Assembly: GCA_049414205.1 (NCBI GenBank)
Contig: JBMSGE010000034.1
Coordinates: 1-12,396, forward strand
Origin: Nitrosomaritimum sp049414205
GTDB taxonomy: Archaea > Thermoproteota > Nitrososphaeria > Nitrososphaerales > Nitrosopumilaceae
Reading direction: 5' to 3'
Length of the DNA stretch: 12,396 nucleotides
Positions 1 through 5,491 of this stretch are shown here, in pieces (position 1 is the first letter of the stretch; each line of letters starts with the position of its first letter). Under the pieces are notes generated by a model. It was not told the DNA's origin, ran no database searches, and saw only the letters and a program-made list of their open reading frames with translations. A program made the translations under genes and the position numbers.

Positions 1-1377
1 ATTGGTCCTGATGGAATATCTGTTCCAGTAATTGTTGAGAGAATTAATAATTTAAAAAAAGACTCTAAGGTAATTGCAGTTTTTTCAGCACCTCTGACTA
101 TTTTTGAAGGTCAAAAAAGATCTTTGACTGATGTAATTTTAGAGCAAGGAAGACGTGTGGAAAAGGGAGAAAATGCTTCTTTAGATATTGTAGAATCTTG
201 TTATCAAAAGATTCTAGAGTTGGTAAGTTCAGAAAACAAGGAAAAATGCCAACAGATTATCAAATCTTGCCTTGAAAATGCGCAAAATGCACTAGATGTG
301 GCCAGAGATAAGCGAGAATTTGCCGATGAGATTCGCTCAAAGGCCCTTGCATTCACAGGAGAGATTTTGATGTCTCATGTGATGAATTTTATCCTAAAAA
401 GCAACGGAATGACCTGTGATACTGTAGATTATGAGAATTGGCCAATAATCACAGATAACAACATAGAATCAACCAATTTTCTTGCCTCTGAATCAAGATC
501 AAGATTAGATTACACTGCAAAATTGGTAGAAGAAAATGAGATTGTAACTATTGGCGGATTTATAGGAAAAACGATAGACGGTATAACTACTACTTATGAG
601 AGGGGTGGATCAGATAGAACAGCAGCTGATCTTGGAATATTATTTCACAAAATTTACGATACAAAAATTGATTTTGAAAAAGATAGTGCCGTAGTCTCAG
701 CTGATCCCAAAATTGTTGAAAAAGATCTGAGCGAAGTGAATCAATTATCTTACAATGAGGCAAGATTGGCAGGTATGTTTGGAATGAAGATTTTAGATCC
801 TATTGCAATAAAAGAGATCTTAGAAAACGGAGTTGAAGTTCCAATAATTATCACAAACATGAAAGACCCATCCAAAGTTACAACAATCAAGAGAAGTCCT
901 GACAAAAAAGAGGGGCATCCAATCAAAATTGTAACAGGAAAGAAAAATTGTGCGATATTTAGAATTGAAACAAGTTCTATTCAGAAATTGCTAACATCAC
1001 TTGAGAAAGACAAAAGATACAGCGAGTTTATCATTTTATCACCATTTACAAAAGATGGAACAGAGTTTTCCCGAATGTTGTTTTTGGATGCTGATTATGT
1101 AAAGAGAAATGAAAAATATTTTCTAGCTTTTGATCCTCTAGCTACAATAACTTACAACAGAGGTGTCATCACATTGATTGGAGATGAGATGTGGAGGGTT
1201 CAACAAGTTGCATCAAGGACCAGCTCCAAAATTGGTGAAGCAGGATTAAACATTTTGAATATGGATGCACAGGAGGAAACTTCACGAATAATTATTGTTG
1301 TTGAGGATTCTGATGACAATATCAGCAAAGCAATATGTGCAATTCATGCAGAGAAATCAAAGATTAACTTTGTTTAA
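1..1377 (+). CDS. lysC: aspartate kinase, 5'-truncated by the window edge
   Basis: This enzyme phosphorylates L-aspartate, the first step toward lysine, threonine and methionine. The frame is open from base 1 (first residues IGPDGISVP), so a TTG at 124 is not the true start; the family's N-terminal KFGG motif lies outside the window and probably only a short stretch is missing. 458 residues are visible. The family signature GGFIGKTIDG...RGGSDRTAADLG sits around residues 185-212 of the visible protein and forms the aspartate/ATP site. The C-terminal ~150 residues look like two ACT regulatory domains, the last including SSKIGEAGLNILNMDAQ, which suggests feedback control by an end-product amino acid. 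The stop is TAA. A GC-rich folded segment begins 11 nt downstream. Family assignment is secure; which effector inhibits it cannot be read here. Confidence 0.95.
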   Translation: MGPDGISVPVIVERINNLKKDSKVIAVFSAPLTIFEGQKRSLTDVILEQGRRVEKGENASLDIVESCYQKILELVSSENKEKCQQIIKSCLENAQNALDVARDKREFADEIRSKALAFTGEILMSHVMNFILKSNGMTCDTVDYENWPIITDNNIESTNFLASESRSRLDYTAKLVEENEIVTIGGFIGKTIDGITTTYERGGSDRTAADLGILFHKIYDTKIDFEKDSAVVSADPKIVEKDLSEVNQLSYNEARLAGMFGMKILDPIAIKEILENGVEVPIIITNMKDPSKVTTIKRSPDKKEGHPIKIVTGKKNCAIFRIETSSIQKLLTSLEKDKRYSEFIILSPFTKDGTEFSRMLFLDADYVKRNEKYFLAFDPLATITYNRGVITLIGDEMWRVQQVASRTSSKIGEAGLNILNMDAQEETSRIIIVVEDSDDNISKAICAIHAEKSKINFV

Positions 1378-1388
1378 TTAAGTGAAAT

Positions 1389-1473
1389 TGGCCCTACGGG
1401 TTTACACCTGTAGCGCCATGTTGGGTTTGTTCTTGGACCTTTATCTAGAGTTAGTCCGGCGTTTCCCACAACA
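1389..1473 (+). ncRNA. candidate structured small RNA, family unknown
   Basis: This segment is about 52% G+C, well above its AT-rich surroundings, and lies between two convergent genes. Two stem-loops can be drawn. Stem 1 pairs 1389-1392 with 1415-1418 and, past a C-C mismatch, CTACGGGT (1394-1401) with ACCTGTAG (1406-1413) around a TTAC loop. Stem 2 pairs TGTTG (1419-1423) with CAACA (1469-1473) and contains TTGGAC (1433-1438) paired with GTCCGG (1454-1459). Several pairs are G-U on the plus strand and would be A-C mismatches on the minus strand, which favours a plus-strand RNA. It could be a separate small RNA or the structured 3' end of the lysC mRNA. I found no tRNA, 5S, SRP, RNase P or C/D-box hallmark. 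Confidence 0.5.
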
Positions 1474-1528
1474 CGCGATAACTATAGTACTGCTTACTAG
1501 TATTTAGAGCTGATCTATATAGAATCAT

Positions 1529-1735
1529 TCACGTACGCTCAGCTACATACCAAAAGATTATGCCTGCTCCAATTATTGCATACCACTTGAAATTTTTCTT
1601 ATTTGTAAAAATATTAGGTGATGCTAATTCCTCATCACGATACGTGGCCATCCTAATATTTCGCATCTCAAAGGCCTGACCAACTAACCCAATTACCAGT
1701 AATGCTATTCCAATAAAGCCAAAAGTCCAATTCAT
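1529..1735 (-). CDS. small two-TM membrane protein, unknown function
   Basis: A 68-residue protein with two predicted membrane helices (about residues 4-21 and 50-65) joined by a polar, charged loop containing MRNIRMATYRDEE and the Lys/Asn-rich NKKNFK. The pattern suggests an integral membrane hairpin. No catalytic or metal-binding motif is visible and I do not recognise a named family. It reads convergently toward lysC and divergently from ilvE. A TATA-like element on the minus strand (1756-1765) lies about 25 nt before the ATG, so the gene probably has its own promoter and a leaderless mRNA. That placement and the normal codon pattern support a real gene. Confidence 0.7.
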   Translation of the reverse strand: MNWTFGFIGIALLVIGLVGQAFEMRNIRMATYRDEELASPNIFTNKKNFKWYAIIGAGIIFWYVAERT

Positions 1736-1755
1736 ACACTAAGTTTCTTTTTGCC

Positions 1756-1765
1756 GAATATTTAG
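1756..1765 (-). promoter_or_regulatory. TATA-like box for the 1529-1735 gene
   Basis: The minus strand reads CTAAATATTC here, centred about 25 nt upstream of the ATG at 1735. That is the distance expected for an archaeal leaderless promoter. The call rests on spacing and AT content only. Confidence 0.5.
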
Positions 1766-1799
1766 TTTGTAGGTAAAATATACCAAAAAAAGATAATTC

Positions 1800-1807
1800 T
1801 TTAAATT
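1800..1807 (+). promoter_or_regulatory. TATA box for ilvE
   Basis: TTTAAATT is centred about 26 nt upstream of the ilvE ATG at 1830, which places the transcription start at or next to the start codon. No Shine-Dalgarno precedes the ATG, so leaderless initiation is likely. Confidence 0.6.
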
Positions 1808-1829
1808 AGCATAGTATTTTTGCTCTCCT

Positions 1830-2744
1830 ATGAAAGAAACTGGAAAGATTTGGATGAATGGAAAATTAGTCCCATTCAAGGATGCCAAGGTTCATGTTTT
1901 AACTCATGCTTTACATTATTCAACCTCAATATTTGAAGGAATTAGATGCTATAACACTGAAAAAGGACCTGCCGTATTTCGACTAGAAGAACATGTAGAG
2001 AGATTCTTCAAATCAGCAAAATTGTATTCCATGAAGATGGAGTTTTCAAAAAAAGAAATTTCAGATGCAATTCTAAAAACAGTAAAGGCAAGTGGACTAA
2101 AGGAGTGCTACATCAGACCACTTGCATACTATGGTTATGGAACAATGGGCCTTACCCCAACTCAAAACAAAGTGGATGTATCTATTGCTTGTTGGGAATG
2201 GACTATGGGCGAATCAAAGGCAGGTAAATTTTCAGGTGCAAAATGTAAAGTATCAAGCTGGATTAAGATTGATTCACGATCCCAGCCAATGCAGGCAAAA
2301 GCTGCTCCAAATTATTCAAACGCCGCACTAGCTAGAGTAGAAGCACTTGAGAATGGATATGATGAGGCAATAATGCTAAATTGGCAAGGTAAAGTTGCAG
2401 AAGGAAGTGCAGAGAATATTTTTGTTGTAAAAGATGATGTGATTCAGACACCTCCATTATCTGCAGGAGGACTAGAAGGAATAACAAGAGATAGCGTAAT
2501 TCAGATTATTGAAGAGAATGGAGGATTTGTAATTGAGCGAGATCTTGAAAGAGATGACCTGTACAATGCAGATGAGATCTTTATGACAGGAACTGCAGCT
2601 GAAGTAAAGTCAGTTACACAAGTCGATAAGATAAAGATAGGAAATGGAAAGATGGGCAAAATTACCAAAGCCTTACAAAAATCATTTACAGATGTAGTTA
2701 TGGCACAAGATGAAAGATTCTTGCCATGGTTGACCTTTCTTTAA
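1830..2744 (+). CDS. ilvE: branched-chain amino acid aminotransferase
   Basis: This cytosolic class IV PLP enzyme interconverts leucine, isoleucine and valine with their 2-oxo acids, using glutamate/2-oxoglutarate. The 304-residue length matches bacterial IlvE (about 309). The N-terminal domain carries the HALHYSTSIFEGIRCY block (26-41) and Arg58 in EEHVERFF, expected to bind the PLP phosphate. Lys157 in MQAKAAPNYSNA is the predicted Schiff-base lysine. Glu191 in VAEGSAENIF, GGLEGITRD (213-221) and TGTAAEV (253-259) complete the PLP pocket. The start is the ATG placed about 26 nt after a TATA box. The 3' end overlaps a small Cys-rich ORF by 19 bp, suggesting co-transcription. The sequence resembles IlvE more than D-amino-acid aminotransferase or aminodeoxychorismate lyase, though substrate range is inferred. 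Confidence 0.95.
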   Translation: MKETGKIWMNGKLVPFKDAKVHVLTHALHYSTSIFEGIRCYNTEKGPAVFRLEEHVERFFKSAKLYSMKMEFSKKEISDAILKTVKASGLKECYIRPLAYYGYGTMGLTPTQNKVDVSIACWEWTMGESKAGKFSGAKCKVSSWIKIDSRSQPMQAKAAPNYSNAALARVEALENGYDEAIMLNWQGKVAEGSAENIFVVKDDVIQTPPLSAGGLEGITRDSVIQIIEENGGFVIERDLERDDLYNADEIFMTGTAAEVKSVTQVDKIKIGNGKMGKITKALQKSFTDVVMAQDERFLPWLTFL

Positions 2745-2944
2745 CTGAGAAGCTTTTTACAGACAATTCTGCAAGTGATTCTATGGATTCTTGTGCCTCA
2801 GGGGATACAGATGAGGTTTGTTGGTTTTGCAGAAAAGGCAGACATGAAGACTGTATGAAAGAGATTCCAATAGATGGAAGATCAGATGGACCTCATGATT
2901 GCACGTTTGATACAAAAATGATTCCTTGCAAGTGTCAACATTAG
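2726..2944 (+). CDS. Cys-rich mini-protein, possible zinc-binding
   Basis: A 72-residue protein with seven cysteines and three histidines concentrated in its C-terminal two-thirds: C23, CWFC (32-35), H40, C43, H57, C59, C68, C70 and H72. The spacing suggests one or two structural metal sites, zinc most likely. The N-terminal 20 residues are acidic and low in complexity. The ATG at 2726 overlaps the end of ilvE by 19 bp, as expected for a translationally coupled gene; an internal ATG at 2783 would give a shorter 53-residue form that keeps every Cys. I do not recognise a characterised family. The compact Cys pattern makes a chance ORF unlikely. Confidence 0.7.
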   Translation: MVDLSLTEKLFTDNSASDSMDSCASGDTDEVCWFCRKGRHEDCMKEIPIDGRSDGPHDCTFDTKMIPCKCQH

Positions 2945-2980
2945 ACTAAGCAACAAATACAGGAGTACAAAAGAAATCAC

Positions 2981-3538
2981 ATGGGTTATGACAAAGAGTA
3001 TTGGGATAACTATGCCAAAGAAAATGAATCTCGATACAATGAAGAGTTTGCAAAATTTATCAGAGATTTAACAACTTCATTGCGCTGCGCAAGTGTGTTA
3101 GAGGTAGGATGTGGTACTGGAGTTGATTTGAGACTATTTCCAGATACATTTGAGGTACATGGAGTTGATTTGAATGATATGGCTTTGGAATTTGCCAAAA
3201 AGAAAAGTCCAGAATTTGACTTTAAGATAGGCTCAATTACTGATTTGCCGTTTTCTGATTCCTCAATTGATATTATTTTTACCCATAAATTTTTGAATTG
3301 TCTATCTGATGAGGACCTTGAGAAGGGGGTATCTGAGATGTATCGTGTGGCAAAACGATACGTTGTAAATTGTGAGGCATATGATGAATCCGAATCAAAA
3401 ATTGATGACGTTTTTAGGAAAAGAAACATGCTCAAACGATGGAGCAATTACAAAGTCAAGGTTATCAGCGATGTGGATATGCATGAAGATATAGAACCTG
3501 AAAAAATCAGATTCACCTTATTGAAGAAACTGGAATAA
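2981..3538 (+). CDS. class I SAM-dependent methyltransferase
   Basis: A 185-residue Rossmann-fold methyltransferase. Motif I is VLEVGCGTG (39-47), the SAM-binding glycine loop. GVDLND (61-66) ends strand 2 with an acidic residue for the ribose hydroxyls. GSITDLPFSDSSIDIIF (84-100) matches the motif II/III region of the Methyltransf_11 type. The C-terminal third (RVAKRYVVNCEAYDE onward) should form the end of the sheet but gives no substrate clue. The gene lies 36 nt downstream of the Cys-rich ORF and may belong to the ilvE unit. A GGAG (2962-2965) lies 15 nt before the ATG, further than optimal. Small-molecule methylation is more likely than RNA modification, but the substrate is unknown. Confidence 0.85.
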   Translation: MGYDKEYWDNYAKENESRYNEEFAKFIRDLTTSLRCASVLEVGCGTGVDLRLFPDTFEVHGVDLNDMALEFAKKKSPEFDFKIGSITDLPFSDSSIDIIFTHKFLNCLSDEDLEKGVSEMYRVAKRYVVNCEAYDESESKIDDVFRKRNMLKRWSNYKVKVISDVDMHEDIEPEKIRFTLLKKLE

Positions 3539-3548
3539 CAAATTACAT

Positions 3549-3560
3549 CTGAAATTTCAG
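3549..3560. repeat. perfect 12-bp palindrome upstream of a TATA box
   Basis: CTGAAATTTCAG is a perfect inverted repeat without a spacer. It begins 10 nt after the methyltransferase stop and ends 11 nt before the TATAAA at 3572. The position fits a dimeric regulator site for the small unit downstream, though chance is possible in AT-rich DNA. Confidence 0.4.
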
Positions 3561-3571
3561 TTAGAAAGATC

Positions 3572-3577
3572 TATAAA
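3572..3577 (+). promoter_or_regulatory. TATA box with purine-rich BRE-like element
   Basis: TATAAA is preceded by AGAAAG (3563-3568), a plausible TFB recognition element. It is centred about 25 nt upstream of the ATG at 3599. It is one of the best TATA matches seen in the window and lies in the spacer between the methyltransferase and tRNA-Lys. Confidence 0.6.
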
Positions 3578-3598
3578 CCAAAATTTACTGAAATGATC

Positions 3599-3670
3599 AT
3601 GACGAGTTGGTGGGAAGGTTTACCAAAAGAATTTGAGATTGATTTAGAAGATTTCTCAATTGAAAAATAA
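3599..3670 (+). CDS. leaderless micro-ORF (23 codons), candidate
   Basis: The ORF encodes a 23-residue peptide beginning MTSWWEGLPKEFEI and ending FSIEK. It is acidic, has two adjacent tryptophans near the N-terminus and no cysteine or membrane segment. ATG 3599 lies about 25 nt after a good TATAAA, and a T-run terminator starts at the base after the stop, so promoter, ORF and terminator frame one another closely. An in-frame ATG at 3593 would add two residues. No homologue is recognised. It may be a real micro-protein, or the transcript may act as a small RNA of about 80 nt with an incidental ORF. Confidence 0.45.
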   Translation: MTSWWEGLPKEFEIDLEDFSIEK

Positions 3671-3680
3671 TTATTTTTTT
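3671..3680 (+). terminator. oligo-T terminator of the micro-ORF unit
   Basis: TTATTTTTTT directly follows the TAA stop on the plus strand. Archaeal RNA polymerase commonly terminates at such T-runs without a hairpin. It may also stop read-through from the methyltransferase gene into the convergent tRNA. Confidence 0.55.
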
Positions 3681-3691
3681 AATTTTAAACT

Positions 3692-3697
3692 AAAAAA
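3692..3697 (-). terminator. oligo-T terminator of tRNA-Lys
   Basis: Reading the minus strand, six T residues begin one base after the tRNA discriminator base, a typical archaeal tRNA terminator. Confidence 0.6.
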
Positions 3698-3698
3698 G

Positions 3699-3772
3699 CG
3701 GGTCTAGAGGGATTCGGACCCTCGACAACCGGATTAAGAGTCCGGTGCGCTACCTGGCTGCGCCATAGACCC
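3699..3772 (-). tRNA. tRNA-Lys (anticodon CTT)
   Basis: The cloverleaf folds completely. The acceptor GGGTCTA pairs with TAGACCC, with G as discriminator base. The D-stem is GCGC/GCGC around a loop with the invariant GG. The anticodon stem CCGGA/TCCGG encloses CTCTTAA, giving anticodon CTT (plus-strand 3736-3738), which reads AAG lysine codons. The T-stem is GAGGG/CCCTC. The T-loop reads TCCGAAT, with C where position 55 is nearly always T. CCA is not encoded and no intron is present. Confidence 0.95.
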
Positions 3773-3831
3773 ACAAATCTAGCTGATCCTAGTGTTGTTA
3801 TTAATCTTAAGATTTGAAAATAAAATAAAAT

Positions 3832-4434
3832 TTAGTTTTGTGCAGTTGCTTCAACTTCATTGTACTTTTCTAAAATTGCAGTTAGTACAGTTGAAACTGG
3901 TACATCATTCATCTTTTTCTTTTCGGCAAGTAGTTTTTGGTATGCATCAAGTGTGATGTATACTGGAATAGAACCATTTCCTTCAAGTAGACCTCTAACA
4001 TTGTAGAGTGCAGTTTCCATGCCTTTTTCTGCAGACTTTGCAAACTTTGCCTTGTCTAAAATGGATCCTAGTGGACCAAATGGCATTTCATAATCTACTG
4101 TCATAGTTACTCTAGTTAGATTTTCACCAAGTGATTTGAATTCATTGGTAATTTGCCATCTTTTGAATGGTCCTTCGAATTGCTTTGCAGAGATTTTCTC
4201 ATTTCTGATAAATTCTGTTGTTTCACAATCCCATTCTAAGCGCTTGCCGCTAAAATCACCAATTACTCTAAAGGTTGTTCCTACACCCATTCCATCTTTG
4301 ATATCCATTGGAATTACAGTCATTCCTACAGAATCATTTTTGATTTGATCAGAAACATGTTCTGGTCTTGCAAAATAGGTAAAGACATTCTCTACTGGTG
4401 TTTTAATATCGATTGATTTACTTACGACAGTCAA
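3832..4434 (-). CDS. START-like SRPBCC protein with possible RHH tail
   Basis: A 200-residue protein in two parts. Residues 1-150 fit the SRPBCC (polyketide cyclase / START-like) fold: it opens VVSKSIDIKTPVENVFTYFARPEH, has alternating beta strands (TTFRVIGDFSG, RVTMTVDYEMPFGPLG) and a final long helix (about 122-150). Such proteins bind hydrophobic small molecules; no ligand can be read. Residues 155-193 (IPVYITLDAYQKLL...PVSTVLTAILEKY) look like a ribbon-helix-helix unit, one strand and two helices, which usually dimerises and binds DNA. The start is a TTG; a TATA-like element (4459-4465) lies about 28 nt upstream, so the mRNA is probably leaderless. No in-frame ATG or GTG was seen just upstream. 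The gene is divergent from the YtkA-like gene. The SRPBCC call is firm; the tail is an inference from its pattern. Confidence 0.85.
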   Translation of the reverse strand: MTVVSKSIDIKTPVENVFTYFARPEHVSDQIKNDSVGMTVIPMDIKDGMGVGTTFRVIGDFSGKRLEWDCETTEFIRNEKISAKQFEGPFKRWQITNEFKSLGENLTRVTMTVDYEMPFGPLGSILDKAKFAKSAEKGMETALYNVRGLLEGNGSIPVYITLDAYQKLLAEKKKMNDVPVSTVLTAILEKYNEVEATAQN

Positions 4435-4458
4435 CGAATCTGTTTCTTGCCAATAAGG

Positions 4459-4465
4459 ATTTAAA
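4459..4465 (-). promoter_or_regulatory. TATA-like box for the SRPBCC gene
   Basis: The minus strand reads TTTAAAT, centred about 28 nt before the TTG start at 4434. It supports this non-ATG start and a leaderless transcript. Confidence 0.5.
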
Positions 4466-4501
4466 GGTTTTGAAGATTTTCCTAACCAAATTGATTAACA
4501 C

Positions 4502-4507
4502 TATATT
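4502..4507 (+). promoter_or_regulatory. TATA box for the YtkA-like gene
   Basis: TATATT is centred about 27 nt upstream of the TTG at 4532. An ATG at 4509 lies in another frame and meets a stop after five codons, so this spacing supports the TTG start. Confidence 0.5.
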
Positions 4508-4531
4508 CATGGGAAAATATCAGTAAATAGA

Positions 4532-5056
4532 TTGGTAAATTTGCGATCAATTGTTTTGATGATATTTGTGGTCTTAATTGTGGTGCCTGTTGCTTCTGAG
4601 GCTTTTGCTCATTCTATGTTTAATTCTGCTGAATCATTTTTGGGTGGATACAGAGTTCAGGTTGCAACATTGCCAGAATTTCCACAGATCGGAGAGCCCT
4701 CCACGATTTTGGTTCGAGTGACTGATTCGGACTTTGAGGAAGTTGATGGTTTTACTATGGGAATACGATTTTTTTACAATGAGCAGCAAATTGATGCAAT
4801 TCCTCCAAAGTCATACCAAGGTGCACATGTAGACCATGAATACATTTGGGAAAAATCTGGAAATCATATAGTTAGAGTTGATTTGTATGATATGGAAGGA
4901 AATCCAGGGGTTTTGACTTATACATTTAACATGGGAACTCAGAGTCCCTTTGGGCAAATTTTCTTTATCGCAATAATAATTGGAGCTTTGACGATGTTAG
5001 GTGTTATAATTTACATTTATTTCCCAAATAAACTAAAACCCAAATCTAGGTCTTAG
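4532..5056 (+). CDS. secreted, membrane-anchored YtkA-like protein
   Basis: A 174-residue exported protein. Residues 1-26 form a signal peptide (hydrophobic 7-22, ending SEAFA); predicted cleavage after AFA leaves histidine as the first mature residue (HSMF). Residues 38-135 form a small beta-sandwich (YRVQVATLPEFPQIGEP, ILVRVTDSDF, HIVRVDLYD) of the YtkA type. Residues 142-164 form a C-terminal membrane helix followed by a basic tail, so the domain would face outside. His99, His102 and His112 with the N-terminal His could bind copper, as in CopC-like proteins; this is inference. The start is a TTG placed by its TATA box. The 3' end overlaps the convergent ctaA gene by 11 bp. The position beside a copper oxidase operon fits a role in copper handling or oxidase assembly. 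Confidence 0.75.
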   Translation: MVNLRSIVLMIFVVLIVVPVASEAFAHSMFNSAESFLGGYRVQVATLPEFPQIGEPSTILVRVTDSDFEEVDGFTMGIRFFYNEQQIDAIPPKSYQGAHVDHEYIWEKSGNHIVRVDLYDMEGNPGVLTYTFNMGTQSPFGQIFFIAIIIGALTMLGVIIYIYFPNKLKPKSRS

Positions 5057-5489
5057 CTTCGATAGTAGATTTTGATATTCTAAATGCAAACAAAGTAGTT
5101 AGCAAAACCATTGCAAACAAAAGAATTCCAAAACCTAAGTGAATTGCCACTAAGACTGCATGAAGTAGTGTATCAATCACAACAGCACCTAAGGTGATTT
5201 GTACCATTACAAGTATTCCTGCAAAAGTACTTGTGAATTTGATTTTTTTGTCGGCCTTCTTATTCATCCAACTTGCTACTGCGGTTGCAAGAACTAGTGT
5301 CCCAGTAGTTGCTGCAACTAGCCTATGAATCCATTCAATAAGATATTCCTCACCAGGCATAATACCGTCAGGACATAAAGGCCATTCAGGGCAAGTTAAT
5401 CCAAGTCCTGCAGCTGAGACATATCCCCCTACGAACATTAGAGAGTATAGAACAATTAGAGTTGAAAGAGCAAGATATTGAATTGCCAA
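5046..5489 (-). CDS. ctaA: half-length heme A synthase (CtaA/COX15)
   Basis: This membrane enzyme oxidises the heme O methyl group to make heme A for the terminal oxidase. At 147 residues and four membrane helices (about 6-26, 52-75, 85-105, 111-135) it is half the usual eight-helix enzyme, as in some archaeal CtaA proteins. GGYVSAAGLGLTCPEWPLC (21-39) holds the Cys33/Cys39 pair of the first external loop. Glu52 and His55 in EWIHRLVA and His117 in VAIHLGFG match the conserved glutamate and heme-ligand histidines of one half. A working enzyme would presumably need a dimer. The ATG follows the cupredoxin stop by 2 nt, so it is the last gene of the oxidase operon and probably translationally coupled. 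Confidence 0.92.
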   Translation of the reverse strand: MAIQYLALSTLIVLYSLMFVGGYVSAAGLGLTCPEWPLCPDGIMPGEEYLIEWIHRLVAATTGTLVLATAVASWMNKKADKKIKFTSTFAGILVMVQITLGAVVIDTLLHAVLVAIHLGFGILLFAMVLLTTLFAFRISKSTIEAKT

Positions 5490-5491
5490 TT

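Noticed and set aside
1389..1473. Folded segment as SRP RNA, RNase P RNA, 5S rRNA or an H/ACA guide
   Set aside because: The SRP GGAAG/AGCAG motifs and the RNase P conserved core are missing, and the length is far too short for either. The 5S CCGAAC loop is absent. The distance from the upper stem to the ACA is about 8 nt instead of the 14-16 nt expected for H/ACA.
1514..1528. Imperfect AT-rich palindrome around CTATATAG as a terminator or operator
   Set aside because: It is short, contains mismatches and lies in AT-rich DNA, with no T-run or promoter at a useful distance.
3010..3447. 145-residue minus-strand ORF opposite the methyltransferase
   Set aside because: It is an antisense shadow of a clear SAM methyltransferase and has no recognisable domain or promoter.
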